From assembly GCA_024336345.1 (NCBI GenBank), contig JANFOG010000020.1, positions 424,400 through 488,399 on the forward strand: a DNA stretch of 64,000 nt. Reading direction: 5' to 3'. The position numbers and the translations under genes are program-made. The DNA comes from Mariannaea sp. PMI_226 (Eukaryota > Ascomycota > Sordariomycetes > Hypocreales > Nectriaceae). This document shows, in pieces, positions 1 to 11,400 of the stretch (positions within the stretch are counted from its first letter, which is position 1; each line of letters begins with the position of its first letter). The notes under the pieces are model-generated. The model was not told the origin of the DNA. It searched no databases and worked only from the letters and a program-made list of their open reading frames with translations.

Positions 1-434
1 AATAGCTTCCGATCCTTAAGGTATTCTAATAAGTATTCCATACCTATTATCACCTTCCAGAGTTATTTATTATCTCCCTCACTACCCCAATCCTACATTC
101 TTATAATTTGTAAATAGAATAGCTTAAAAATATATGTAATCTCTACCAAAAGTCTTTAATTATCCCCCTTTAATATATTGGCCTTAAATAGCTATTTCTC
201 CACCTCTAGATAGATTAAGAATGCCCTAATATCTCCCTACTTGACAAGCGCTCAAAAAATCATAAAATAAGTAGAGTTCTATCTTATATTATTATTTATA
301 ATAACCTCTAACTCTACTATTAACTCACTCACTAGAAGATATTCTTATATTTTATTATTTTTATATAAAATCCTCTTAAAGAGCTTATACCTTTAAGGGA
401 AAAATTTAATAAACTTAATAACATTGTGGAGCTT
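1..434. other. AT-rich, gene-free tract (probable RIP-decayed repeat)
   Basis: The sequence is dominated by A/T with stop codons in all frames and no recognisable protein. The base composition matches other tracts in this window that are clearly decayed transposons, so I read it as RIP-mutated repeat DNA. No gene is visible. Confidence 0.5.
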
Positions 435-439
435 CCCAC

Positions 440-559
440 TGTCACGGTTGTGCTAGACCGTTGCACCAAAGGGCAAAAGATTGGTTAATAATCGCTATGT
501 GAGCAATTATGCAAGCACGCAACTACTATTATAAGCCCACGGTGAACCAAGCCGTGACA
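440..559 (-). repeat. TRIM copy 1 terminal repeat (3' by predicted strand)
   Basis: This is a 120-bp direct repeat beginning TGTCACGG and ending CCGTGACA. It abuts the CCCAC target duplication on its outer side. Confidence 0.85.
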
Positions 560-774
560 CGATGCTCCCCTCCACAAGGCTTGCCCTCAAGCCTTTGGAA
601 TCCGGGCCGGAAGGTTACGTTTATCCGGTGTTCGTAGCTGCCAACCCCCAAGGTTACCCCGCATTGCCCAAGTGCGCGAGAAAACTAGGCAACCCTGTGA
701 GCAGTCCGGAACGGGCTTCTAAGGGAACCAACCATAGAATCGAACCTAAGACTACCCGCTTATAGCGATTATTG

Positions 775-894
775 TGTCACGGTTGTGCTAGACCGTTGCA
801 CCAAAGGGCAAAAGATTGGTTAATAATCGCTATGTGAGCAATTATGCAAGCACGCAACTACTATTATAAGCCCACGGTGAACCAAGCCGTGACA
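775..894 (-). repeat. TRIM copy 1 terminal repeat (5' by predicted strand)
   Basis: This second 120-bp copy matches 440-559. It is followed directly by the CCCAC duplication at 895-899. Confidence 0.85.
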
Positions 895-1764
895 CCCACC
901 AGCCCTTTCTTTCTCTAGTATCATAGGTCATCCTCACGACAGCCAAAAAAATCAAAGACCTACAATTCAGCCTCAAAAGCCTTAAAATCTTCACCATAAA
1001 GGAAAGCATAAACAACAAAATTCAAAATATATCCATAGTAGCACATACATCTAGCCCAAACATCCACCAAACCCATCTTTATATCAAGATCTCTATAGAA
1101 GTTCAAAAGACAATTATTATTCAAAAATATATTATCTAAGATTACTATTCTAACTCAATCCTCTATCTTCCATTTACATATAACTTACCTAAGCATCACC
1201 ACAAGATTTTCCCCACTATAATATCCAAACTGGCAACAGAATGTAAATAGGCACAACTAATGCTTGCCCTAACGGTTAAAAAAATAAGCTATAACTATTA
1301 TAACAGCATGCCAATTAGGTAATATCTACAGATTAAACCCTAAATAGATTCTAATAAGGGCATCTAAGAGCTCCTTCTTAACCTTATCCTTCTTAAACTC
1401 ATATATATCATCTAGCAAATAGCCCATCAATTGCCAGCTCTATAATATCTAATCAAATAGATAAGGGTCAAATTATTAAATAAATTGCTAAAAGAATATA
1501 TCACTAAAAAAAGAAAAAGGAACATTAATATTAATCAAAAATCCTAAGCTCATAATATTAGATTATTATATTTACAAAGGTAGTTAACTGCCGAAATCGT
1601 CATAATAGCAGCAAAAAACTCAGGCTAACTCTTCGCATTATATAAACAACAAGCCCAATAAGGACTCAACGGACTATCATTAGTATCAATTTCAATAAGA
1701 AAAAATCCATAGTGCTTAATCTAATTCTTCCGGCACTTCAAGCCTTTCTGGGATAAAAACTCTT
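895..1764. other. AT-rich decayed sequence without a gene
   Basis: Short broken frames are interrupted mostly by TAA and TAG. I recognise no domain. It is likely an old transposon remnant. Confidence 0.4.
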
Positions 1765-2351
1765 CCAAAATATATCGTTTATGCCTCCATATTGCTCGCA
1801 GAAGATCTACAACGGTAGGGTGATCTAATGAAGCCACCCACATCATCAGCTCGAATTAACTTGCCAGATTTCTCGGTGGGCGGAGAAGAGCAAAGGCAGA
1901 AGGAGGGTAAAGAAGGAAGCATGATGTTATTGGATTCCATTGGGTTAGGCGTCAATCGGTAAGGAATGGCACACATCGAGGAGAAGTAAACAGACTAACA
2001 CCAATGCAGTCTGATGTTATGGGGGCGAGGGATGTGAAAGTCAAGAAGCTACCTTCTCTTTAGCCAGCTTGAAGGCCCTACTAGGGGTAGCACACTAATC
2101 AAAGGTCTGAGTATTGACTCTGATTGGCCAGATCCGCTCACCAGAGCCTAACATCCACCAGGTTCCGGGTAAGCTGCACAGACACGCTCGACAGCCTAGC
2201 AGATTCGACCATTAATCATATATCATATATCAAATATATCAAATGCTATTTCAAATTCAGGGTTTTGGATTTGTTTGATTTGAAATAAGCTTTAGGCATA
2301 TTTGATTGATTTGTTTGGCAGTTTGTTTGATTGCATTTCATCTGTGGGCAG
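1765..2351. repeat. Dispersed repeat, copy 1 (second copy at about 42212-42755)
   Basis: About 590 bp align to 42212-42755 with scattered substitutions and a few small indels. The match begins at a CCAAAA[T/C]ATATCG motif and ends at GGGCAGCGCTG. Both copies carry a related minus-strand open frame (1779-1976 here, 42191-42397 there), and both end in a segment rich in CAAATATATCAAATG and TTTGATTTG motifs. The CGCTG at the right boundary would fit a hAT-type terminus, but the left end does not, so the class is unresolved. This copy has more A/T at equivalent sites than the other. Confidence 0.7.
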
Positions 2352-2475
2352 CGCTGCAAGCCCCTAGAGACAGCCCCATCCATAGAAGATAAATAGCCTT
2401 CTGTAGGACCTTTCCTATAGCTAGAAATCAAGACCTTTCTACGCCTTGAAGTTGCCCCTCTCCTATGTGACATAT
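2352..2475. repeat. Short direct repeat flanking the 3-5 kb region, copy 1
   Basis: The segment containing GCTAGAAATCAAGACC and GAAGTTGCCC recurs at 5408-5530 with roughly three-quarters identity by eye and in the same orientation. Its origin is unknown. Confidence 0.5.
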
Positions 2476-3835
2476 ACCCGGGTAGTTGACTAGGCTAAAG
2501 GCACAGGAAGCTTACGAGGCTCCGATGCCCTTAGTGTTTAGAAGAGGCAGTTTGAGGAGGCAACTAGGCACATTTACCTTTTTCCTCCGCCCGCCGCTTG
2601 AAAGTTTAAAAGAAAGAATCCAATGAAATCAGTAGGACGCAAGCGAAGTCGAGCCAATGTTGGGACGCACGTGTAATCATGTGAATACCAGCAAACGAAC
2701 GCACCAATCAGGTGGACAAGCCCCAAGAGTGTGCGGGAGATGCCATTTGGGAACAAAGTGGAGAAAGGCACTCAAGACCTGGATAGGCTTCATATAAAGT
2801 TTCTATCAATCGATTACAATACGGTCAATGTCCAGTCTTTGGGTCCGTGGCGCAATAGTTAGAGGTATATTATAGCAAAAGTGGCATTAGGTCTTACGCT
2901 ATCGTAAGAAGATGGTAGAAATGAGTATGCTGTTGGATTTCTCGGAAACCATAAGAATATTTCGTTAATTTCACAAAAACCATGATTTGAACCAAGTTAG
3001 ATCCCTCTTCCATAAACTTTCAACTTCGCTTATACAGGCGCCTCCAAGACTGGCACCTCGAGAGAAGCCGCCTCGAGAGGTGCCGACCTTCTCCCCGCCC
3101 CCAACCCCCCCAAACTGGATGCCCCCGAAGTGACACTTCAGAAGCGTCACCTCCTTGAGTGACACTCCAGGTCAAACCTCGAAGGGGGGCCTTCAATTCT
3201 GAGCTACACAATTGCACATGAGGCTGTGGATGCCCCATCCTTGCCGGATTTCGGCCTCTTTATCAGCCCAAGTAATAACCCGGATGATGGGGGGTTTTCA
3301 TTTTGAAAGGATATCGAATAGCGTAAGCGTATTAGATAATGAGCCGTCACCCGATATTCTGGCGCGCGGGGGCTCTTGAACGCACATCCAGACGCCACTT
3401 TCGGGAAGTGCCACATCCTCGGGATGCCATTCGAGCGTTTCGAGTACCACTTGTGGAGATGTGGCTTGCGGATTGTCACTTTTGGGGCTGATGAGCTCTG
3501 GAGCTGTGCAAGGCCACCATTACTGGCGTCAAACCTGGGGTGGTGTTGACAGAATAATGACTAAAAGAGCCTCTCAGTGGTGCTGCGCCAGCAAAAACTC
3601 CGCACAAGCCTAGTTCAGATTTAAGTGAGCCTTTCGGTCGCGTCATAAACCGAGATTGTTTTTCCTTTTACCACATCGATATCATCATGGCGATGCACCC
3701 TCCTACATTTCGTTTGCTCCCAAAAGTTTGATACAAATTTCCGTTTATTCTCCTTTGCCAAATTGATTTATTAAAGACAGCTACCATGACAATGTTCGAG
3801 GGTCGTGTAAGACCACCGAAAGACTTGCGATCACG
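2476..3835. other. Intergenic region upstream of the membrane-protein gene
   Basis: No supported gene. There is a local hairpin at 3052-3085 (GGCACCTC pairing with GAGGTGCC) inside a stretch rich in CACTTC and CTCGAG words. Open frames on the minus strand at 2971-3479 show no domain and are probably spurious. Confidence 0.4.
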
Positions 3836-5279
3836 ATGGGCAATTCCCTATTCCACTATTGCTCCCTGACAGGCCCTGTTTCTCACCAGAGAACTTTCTC
3901 ATCATCAACAGCGGGAGTGTTTCCTCCACCCAGCGGGGTTACACCAGATTTCCATTCAAGGACGTCTTGCCAAAGTATTGAAATCATGGCTTGGTCAATA
4001 ACATTCGGCGCGGCAACTATTTTCTTTTTCCTACGGTCATTTACAGTAATTCATCTCCTACACCGTTTCGTTATCGACGATGGTTAGTAGGATTCTGCGG
4101 CCTCGAAGGGGGAACATGCTGACCCTTCCTCCAGTCTTGTTCACTCTTGCCTATCTTTGTGCTTTGGTTTGCTTTGTTCTAGCACTTTTAGGTATGAATA
4201 CTCATTTCAATCCTTCCGTCTCTGATATCAATAAGTTGCTAGATATGAGAGCAGGAGGAAAGCATATATGGGATGTTTCCGAAGAACAGTTCCATTTTCA
4301 TAGCTCGGTATGCCTTTGCCCTTATGAAATATTTGAGCAAACTGAGGAATAAACTAACACGAATGTCCTAGATCTCGCTCCCACTATCTATTTTATACCT
4401 ATGTGTAACGGGATTTACAAAACTCTCTTTACTCGCTCTCTACCACCGCTTATTCCCTAACAAGTTGTTCCGATATTGTATATATGGGGTTGCAGTCATG
4501 GTGGGCATGTTTGACATTGTCTCCGCAACACTGCTTATTATTTTCAGGCTTGCCAAAATAGGTACCAGTGTCGATACATTACATCTTTCAATGGCATATA
4601 ATGTCAATAATATCGTCACAGATATCATATTGATTGCCCTGCCATTACCGAAGATACTTAAGCTCAAGCTTCCCTTACGACAGAGATTTACTCTTTATGG
4701 TATTCTGCTTATCGCATCAGGGTATATATTTTCCGTCCCATACACTTCACCTTGCACCTCCCCGAACTATATCCCTGGGTATCTTTACTAACGGCTACTG
4801 CCACCGTCTTCAGAGCTCTCACCGCATCAGTTCTGCGCCTTGCCCGTGTAGTCATGATCCAGTCCATCCTAGATGATCCAGACCAGAGTTGGATTCAATC
4901 AACAAGCTTCTTGATGTCGGTCATCGAGATGAATTTGGGCATTATATGCAACAGCGTAGTACTCTTAAGACCTTTCGCCGCTCGGTACCTCCCGTGGCTT
5001 ATTGGCATCCATGCAGTAAAGGAGAAAAGAGAAAACAAGAATAATGAAGGGAATGGACGAAGACTGGGAACCCACAATTGGTGGTCCCGGCAAAATAACT
5101 CAGCCTTACATCCAGAAATATCGTCTATCCCACTAGATGGCTTAATTACACCGCAAAGCATGAGCGAGACAATGGCAGATACAGGGGTAGATGGAAATAT
5201 GGCGACCGAGTTAGAAAGAGGCCAAAGAGCAAAGTCTAACCCTTATGTAAATGTCAAATATGGCCAGCCCGTGCTCTGA
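3836..5279 (+). CDS. PTH11-like / fungal rhodopsin-domain integral membrane protein (five exons)
   Basis: Exons at 3836-4082, 4135-4191, 4255-4307, 4372-4721 and 4814-5279 join in frame to 390 codons with GT/AG at every junction. A TACTAAC branch site precedes the last acceptor. The N-terminal motif FPPPSGVTPDF, then WSITFG with a hydrophobic helix ending VIDD, then GKHIWDV, then LYLCVTGFTKLSLLALYHRLF are the usual landmarks of the fungal seven-helix rhodopsin-domain family (SAT4/PTH11-like). Later helices lie around NNIVTDIILIALPLP, SGALTASVLRLARVV and LGIICNSVVLLRPF, followed by a charged cytoplasmic tail. Members are plasma-membrane receptor-like proteins, and the ligand here is unknown. 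Inferred: the start may lie slightly elsewhere, because the first 35 residues are not family-like. No lesion is seen, so the gene looks intact between repeat-rich flanks. Confidence 0.75.
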
Positions 5280-5738
5280 CTACGGACCAAAGAAAAACAT
5301 AGCCAGCCTGAGCGGTGATAAGGATTGCCGGCACGGTTAGCTACAGCAGTGAGGGCACCACCAAACATTGTGATACGACTTATAACAACTATATCAGGAA
5401 GACAATATCGGGGCTCGAGCCCCTATGGATAACCCCATCCCTAATGGATAGATAGCTTGCCGTAGGATCCTCTATCGCTAGAAATCAAGACCTTCTATTC
5501 GTTGAAGTTGCCCGTATCCTACGTAGCAGTAAAATCGCTGCTTGCAAAGTCTCCGCCACCCCTTACCGACTTCCTTTTAAGGGCGTTTCAGGTATAACCC
5601 TGCTGCTTTTTGACAACTCTAGAAGTGTTGCGTGGAGCTGATTTTCCTAGTGGAAGTCACTTATCGTCACACCCATATTCTTCTCCCTATGTTTCGTGAC
5701 AATTAATCGCACTAATCGCATTATTCTGTTGGCTTACA
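5280..5738. other. Intergenic region with second copy of the short direct repeat
   Basis: Positions 5408-5530 repeat the segment at 2352-2475. Nothing else is recognised before the decayed LTR begins. Confidence 0.4.
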
Positions 5739-6159
5739 TATCACGTCCTGATCTGCCTTAGATCACGTGCAAAACATGCCCCACAAATTTCCAGCCAATG
5801 GGCATAAGTTCGCTCGAGTTCACACATAAACCATCGCGAACCTCACAAAGTTCGTCAGGATTCGACCTCAAACCGCTGCAAACCACCAATAGAGTTCACT
5901 TAGGTTTGGCATCAAACCTTCGCGAACCCCAACACATAGCTAATATATAAACCACAATCATTACCATTAGATAGCCTAATTATTTAGCTTTTAATATAAT
6001 TTAATTATCACAATCTATTTGTACATTACTAGACATAATACCCAATAATATGCCTATTAATGCCTATATTAACCATACTTAAAGTCTCCCTAATACTCTT
6101 TGCTAATATAAACCTATTGCAATCTGGTTTATCCCTTGGGAATTGATTAGATTATTATA
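5739..6159 (+). repeat. Decayed LTR, family A (5' LTR of a RIP-mutated element)
   Basis: Read on the plus strand it starts TATCACGTCCTGAT (originally TGTCACGTCC) and ends near ATTAGATTATTATA. The reverse complement aligns to the clean copies at 9585-10015 and 43645-44019, including the shared GGTTCCCAAGGGATAAACCAG block, which here reads CTGGTTTATCCCTTGGGAA. A TATATAAACC box sits about midway. Many C/G sites of the clean copies are T/A here. Confidence 0.7.
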
Positions 6160-9100
6160 TATTAAAAGCTCTTATTCAAAAGTATTACTATTATTTTAAA
6201 TATATTAAAATGCTCCTATTTAGATAAATATATATTATTTACTAAATAATACCAAATTATTAAAATAGCCTTTATTACCCTATCTAGCTTTATTAATAAT
6301 AAGAAAATTATTATTATTAAGAAGGATAGCAATATTATAAATACCAATAATAAAGATAAAATAAAAAAGATTATCCCTTTTTTTTATAAAGAAGAAATCT
6401 TAAAGCTTAATATAAAAAATAATATATTAAAAAAACAAATTAATATATTCAAAATATAAATAAATAACCTTATTAATATAAGCTAAAGTAATAAAGTAAA
6501 TTTAAATAAATAAATTAACCAACTCCTTATATAATTATAAAATATTAATATTAAAATCAATATTATTAGGGAAAAAATAATTAAAAATACCATAATAATT
6601 ATAAATAATATCAACACTATTATTTCCAATACTAAATGAGGAAAAGATCCAAAAGAGGTACTTAAACCCAATTTGCCTTCTATATATAATAAAAATGCAA
6701 CAAACCTTTAAAAATTCCTTACCTAACTTAAAGCCTATTATATATACTTCCTATCTTAATTTATTATAAATAAAGATAAAATCTAATATATAATAATATT
6801 TTTTAAAAATAAAGTATTATAATGGTTTAAACCTATTATAAGCAATTATATTAATAATAAACCAGAAAAATATAACCAAAGCACTAAAAATATTTATAAT
6901 TATTATAATATTTTTAAATTCGAACTTAAGGGAGCATTTAGAAATTAAAAAAAAACAAGTAATAGAAATGCTATTAATAAACTTAGGTAATAAGGATCTG
7001 CCTTAATATACATTATGGAACTTAGAAACCTAATGTCTTAACTCAATTGGGGAGAAGAAGCCTTTATAATAGTTTATTATAAAGGACTAAAAGACACCAT
7101 TAAAGACACCATAATAAAAAGAAGCAAACCTACTACCTTTAGCAAACAATACAACTAGCCATCAAGATTAACAACTAATAATTCAAAAAACACATTAAAA
7201 AAAAAAAAAATAATAAAAGCTTATAAAAGCCCAGATAGTATAAAAACTACCAATATTCTTTAAACCAAAAAAAAAAAAAAATACACAAACCTCTTATAAA
7301 ATAGATTCAAGACCAATAGAACTTAATACTACTTAAAAACAAAATATAACCAAAGTTAAATACTTTAATTATAATTAATTAAATATATAGCCCAAGACTA
7401 TAAAAAACCCAAAAAGGAGAAACCCTTTAGATAAATTTTAGAAAATAAGAAAAACCTAAATATACTAATAAATAAGAAAATATCCAAATCGCCAAACAGA
7501 CTATTACAACCCTCATTATATAATTAGCCAAACAAATAGACCCATATAACAAACTAGATAAATATAAAGACAAGATCGAAAAAGGAACAATTGACCAATA
7601 GATAGTAGGAATATTTATTAAAAAAGTTATATGCAAAATCATAATAAAATGAATTTATAAGACCAATAAATACAAAATAACTAAAGTATAATAATCCTAA
7701 ATATAATAAAAAAACTACAAAGTGAAGAATATTAAAATACTCCAATCCCCCAATTAAACTTAAAATACCCCAACTACTTAAGAAATTACTTAAAATATAC
7801 ACTCTTCAAATCAAATATTTTAATTAAAGAAGCTATTAACCTAAAAAAAGCCATAAAAGGAGAATATAATTATCTCTATTAGATATTTAGCTATTATAAT
7901 AATAAAACTATAATACCTATTAAAGTACTACCATACCATTACCCCATTAAAGAAGAAAACAATAAATACCCAAAATACTTCCTAAGTAATATTAATTATT
8001 ATAAAAAGTATAATAAATACCTTACTATTCCAAAACCTATTAAACAACTTTATATTTAAGAAAGAAGAATAGCCTAAAAAATCCTATATTAATTAAAAAA
8101 AAAGGAAATAGTAAGTATAAAAAATACCTACAATAAAACACTAAAACACATAGCAATATAAATAATATACTAAATCTATAAAAAAAAAGGAATAGACTAT
8201 AAATTATGTTTATTAAAAGCCATAATAAAAGAATGAACCTTTAAGAACCCCTAATAGGATAGAAACCAATACTAAAAAACTATAAATTAGTCCACCTCAC
8301 CAAAAACAGCAAAACCCTAGCCATAGCACACTCTAGATACAATATAGAAAGAATACCACCAAAAACAATATACCTATCTAATAGCAATCTTTACAAAAAC
8401 AAAACCAAAGCAATTACCACAAAACACCAAATGGAAATATAAATATAAATACAAAAGTATAATAATAGAATGATTAGCATATAAAATATAATATTAAGGC
8501 CTTATACCCTAATCATAAACAAACCCCAATAAACACTGGTTCTATTACTAAAGAAATACCAAAACCTAGGAAATAACACCAAAAAAATAGCAATAATACA
8601 CAAAGAAAAAGACATATACTAAACACCAACCTCAATAATGCTAACAACATCCTCATAACAAAGATTAAGAAACACAACATTATATACCAAAGACTTTAAT
8701 AAATACCTTATCTTATATAAAAAGAAGTAACATAAGCTCACTACTTAAGATTGCCAATCTAACAAAACATCTACTCAGAGGACTTTATAGGCAAAGGACC
8801 CTTATAATAATCTAAATAGGACAAACAAACCATTACCATTATAGAAAGATATAATACTTTTAGTATAATTAATATAAAATAAGATATATATTTAGGAAAA
8901 GAAGATATAATTTGGGAAATTATATTTAAATTACCTAAAGTTAAGAAAAAAAAAGCATCTAACTAAAAAAACCTAATAATAATAAAGAACAGATCGCAAG
9001 AGAACTAGCCACAACCTAACTAAATTTAGGACCAGAAGGACAATATAACAAAATCTATATTTATACCATCCCACACCACAAGATAGCAAAAGATAATAAA

Positions 9101-9580
9101 ACTCCTAAATAAAGAAAGAATAATAATAGAAAAATAAAAATAAATAATAATAAATATATTACTATCTTATAAACATTATATATTTACTATAAATACACTA
9201 TATACATAAAGAAGAAAATACTTAATAATATATTCCCAATCTAAATCCCCAAAGACATAATCTATAAAAACCCATATCTCTATTAAAAATTATAAAACTA
9301 CAAAATAAATAAATAATATTATAATATCAATATAATCTGGCTTAAATAACCAGAATATACATTCCCAAAAAAATGCAAAAATAATACCAGCCCAGCAGAC
9401 TGCCTATATAGAAAATGCCAGTACTATCTAAAAGCAAAGATTGCAGCATAATATGCCGGAAGAGACCATAAAGTACAAAAACTTACAGAAGGAAGGTTTT
9501 AAAAAGCCATTATACAAGCAGCTATATTAATCAAAAAAATCCAAGCCCTCAAAAAGAAATTAAAAAACAAAAATCGCCCC
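6160..9580 (+). mobile_element. Interior of a RIP-decayed LTR retrotransposon with Ty3-like Gag traces
   Basis: The tract is extremely AT-rich, and every frame is full of TAA/TAG. Conceptual reading of the plus strand at about 6950-7200 gives a Retrotrans_gag-like signature: a leucine/tryptophan motif, then YYKGLKDTIKD. It is followed near 7350-7410 by a degraded zinc-knuckle-like segment ending RDYKKPKK. Those features fit a Ty3/gypsy Gag in the orientation implied by the LTR at 5739. Polymerase motifs are not readable. No functional gene remains. Confidence 0.55.
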
Positions 9581-9584
9581 CTAT

Positions 9585-10015
9585 TGTAACGGTCTGATCG
9601 GTTCCCAAGGGATAAACCAGGTCGCAATAGGTTTATGTTGGCAGAAAGATTGGAGCGTTATACTGAGCAGTAGCGGAAGAATCACTTGGAGTGTTACGTC
9701 TGGTAATGCACAAGTAGATTGTGGTAACCAAGTTGTATTGAAAGCTGAGTAGCTAAGTAGGCTATCTAGGGAATAGATGGGGTTTATATACTAGCTACTG
9801 TCCTGGGTTCGCGAAGGTTCGGTGCCGAACCTGAACGAACTCTGTTGGGTTCCTGTTCTTGGATCACGGTTTGGAATCGTGATCCGTAGCGTTGGATCGT
9901 AAAATAAATCGTGATCCGGTTCCTGGATCACGGTTTGAAATCGTGATCCATTGCTGATTGGTGAGAAATTTGTGGGGCTGTATGCACGTGATCTGAGGCT
10001 GATCAGGACGTGACA
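9585..10015 (-). mobile_element. Solo LTR, family A, not RIP-decayed
   Basis: On the plus strand the 431-bp unit begins TGTAACGG and ends CGTGACA, flanked by the 4-bp duplication CTAT (9581-9584 and 10016-10019). It keeps normal C/G content although both neighbours are decayed. A near-identical block at 43645-44019 shares at least the first 200 bp. The strand follows the decayed full-length relative at 5739, where Gag traces run on the plus strand from the opposite LTR orientation. Confidence 0.75.
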
Positions 10016-10270
10016 CTATCTATTCCTCTAGATAGTCTATCTAGCTATTTAGCTTTTAATATAACTTAATTACCACAATCTATTTATACATTACTAAATA
10101 TAACACCTAATAACACACCTGTTAATACCCTACCTAACCATATTTAAAGTCTCCCTAATACGCTCTACTAATATAAACCTATTGTAATCTAGTTTATCCC
10201 TTAGGAATTAATTAGACTATTATATATTAAAAGCTCTTATTTAGAATTATTATTATTACTTTAAGTATTA
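10016..10270 (+). repeat. Decayed LTR plus interior start, family A
   Basis: It matches the second half of the 5739-6159 LTR and continues into the same interior start (TATATTAAAAGCTCTTATT), so this is the 5' LTR/interior boundary of another element of the family. It is RIP-like and truncated on both sides. Confidence 0.6.
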
Positions 10271-10674
10271 TATTAGAGGAAAAATTCACTTCTTTAGCAT
10301 AAGCCGCTTATATTACTTAATACATTTTTCACCTTACTTACCATAATTTAATTAGCTTATATTTATAATTATAGGCCTTATAAAACAATTGTAAAACAAT
10401 ATGGATAAGGCATCTTTATATTATTAAATATATCTTATTTTTGCCCCGATTTTTTAATCTTTTTTATAATTTATAATTTATAATATTATTTGATTAAATA
10501 GTTCTTTTTATTTCTATTTAATTTACTTGGCTGATTTCCGCTTCTTTCCAGATTTATAATATGATTATTCTAAACCGGCTGTCATAACTATTTTATATAT
10601 TGTTTTCCCATATCATAAGACTTGCCTTATGGGGTGTTTTTGGGTATAGTATTTTCTCCCAACAAATTTAAAGA
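10271..10674 (+). repeat. Copia-like solo LTR, copy 1 (RIP-decayed)
   Basis: It aligns with 14421-14934 and 57206-57598. The ends correspond to TGTTGG and CCAACA, typical of Ty1/copia LTRs, although the left end here has decayed to TATTAG. The internal palindrome around TTTGATCAAA is present with RIP-type changes. Confidence 0.6.
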
Positions 10675-11400
10675 TTATAGTGGGAAGATAAGTTTTCCAG
10701 TTAATTAAATACTATTTAATTAATTAAAAAGCAACACTTCTATATTATAATAAGAACCAAAATATAAAGGTATTATAAGAACGGAAGAGATATAAAAAGT
10801 AATTAAGATTTATTAAATCTAATTTATAATGGGGATTTAATTAATTCTAAAAAACTTACCTAACTTCCTTTATTAAAATTAAATAATATTAAATTCCTAA
10901 ATAATAATTAAAAGATTAATAAAAGATAAGCTAAATTCTATATAAAATATTATTTATTTACTTTATATTAATTAAAATAATTATTATTAATATAAGATAT
11001 TATTAATATAGGCCATTAGGGCTAAATACTTATATTATAATAATTAATATTTATATTAATTGAAAAGAGGTATCTATAGACTTAGTAAATATACTAAATA
11101 ATACCTTATTATTTAATTAACTAGTTTTAATATAATTAGGATTATAATTAAAATTAAAAGGACATTATAAGGCTAAAATACCCACTTAAAAAGCTAAAAT
11201 ATACTTTAATATTTAGATAATATTATTAAAGATAATTATATATAGCTTAATTATTATGCTTATATTAGTTTTTATAATTTATTTCAAAAGGAGCCCTATT
11301 TTATTAAATAGAAATATTATCTAAATAATATAATTAAGCCTCAAGCAATAGTATTCCTAATTAAGAATTACTATTTATTTATTTAATAATACTCTATAGA
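10675..11400. other. AT-rich decayed tract
   Basis: There are dense stop codons in all frames and no recognisable protein or RNA. It is presumed RIP-mutated repeat. Confidence 0.45.

Larger units (their letters stand above)
440..894 (-). mobile_element. TRIM (terminal-repeat retrotransposon in miniature), copy 1
   Basis: Two identical-looking 120-bp direct repeats (440-559 and 775-894), each starting TGTCAC and ending GTGACA, flank a 215-bp core. The insertion is bounded by a perfect 5-bp target duplication CCCAC (435-439 and 895-899). The strand is set by a purine-rich stretch next to one repeat (GGAGGGGAG on the minus strand) and by a primer-binding-like site next to the other. A 67-codon open frame in the core (562-765, plus strand) is the same in all three copies, but it runs antisense to the predicted transcript and is probably not coding. 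No capsid or polymerase sequence is present, so movement would need proteins from another element. Confidence 0.85.

Noticed and set aside
562..765. 67-codon open frame identical in the three TRIM copies, possible microprotein
   Set aside because: It is antisense to the predicted transcript and identical because the whole core is identical. It shows no sign of selection on the protein.
2842..2880. tRNA-like start GGTCCGTGGCGCAATAGTTAG
   Set aside because: There is no matching acceptor stem, anticodon arm or T-arm downstream, so at most it is a fragment.
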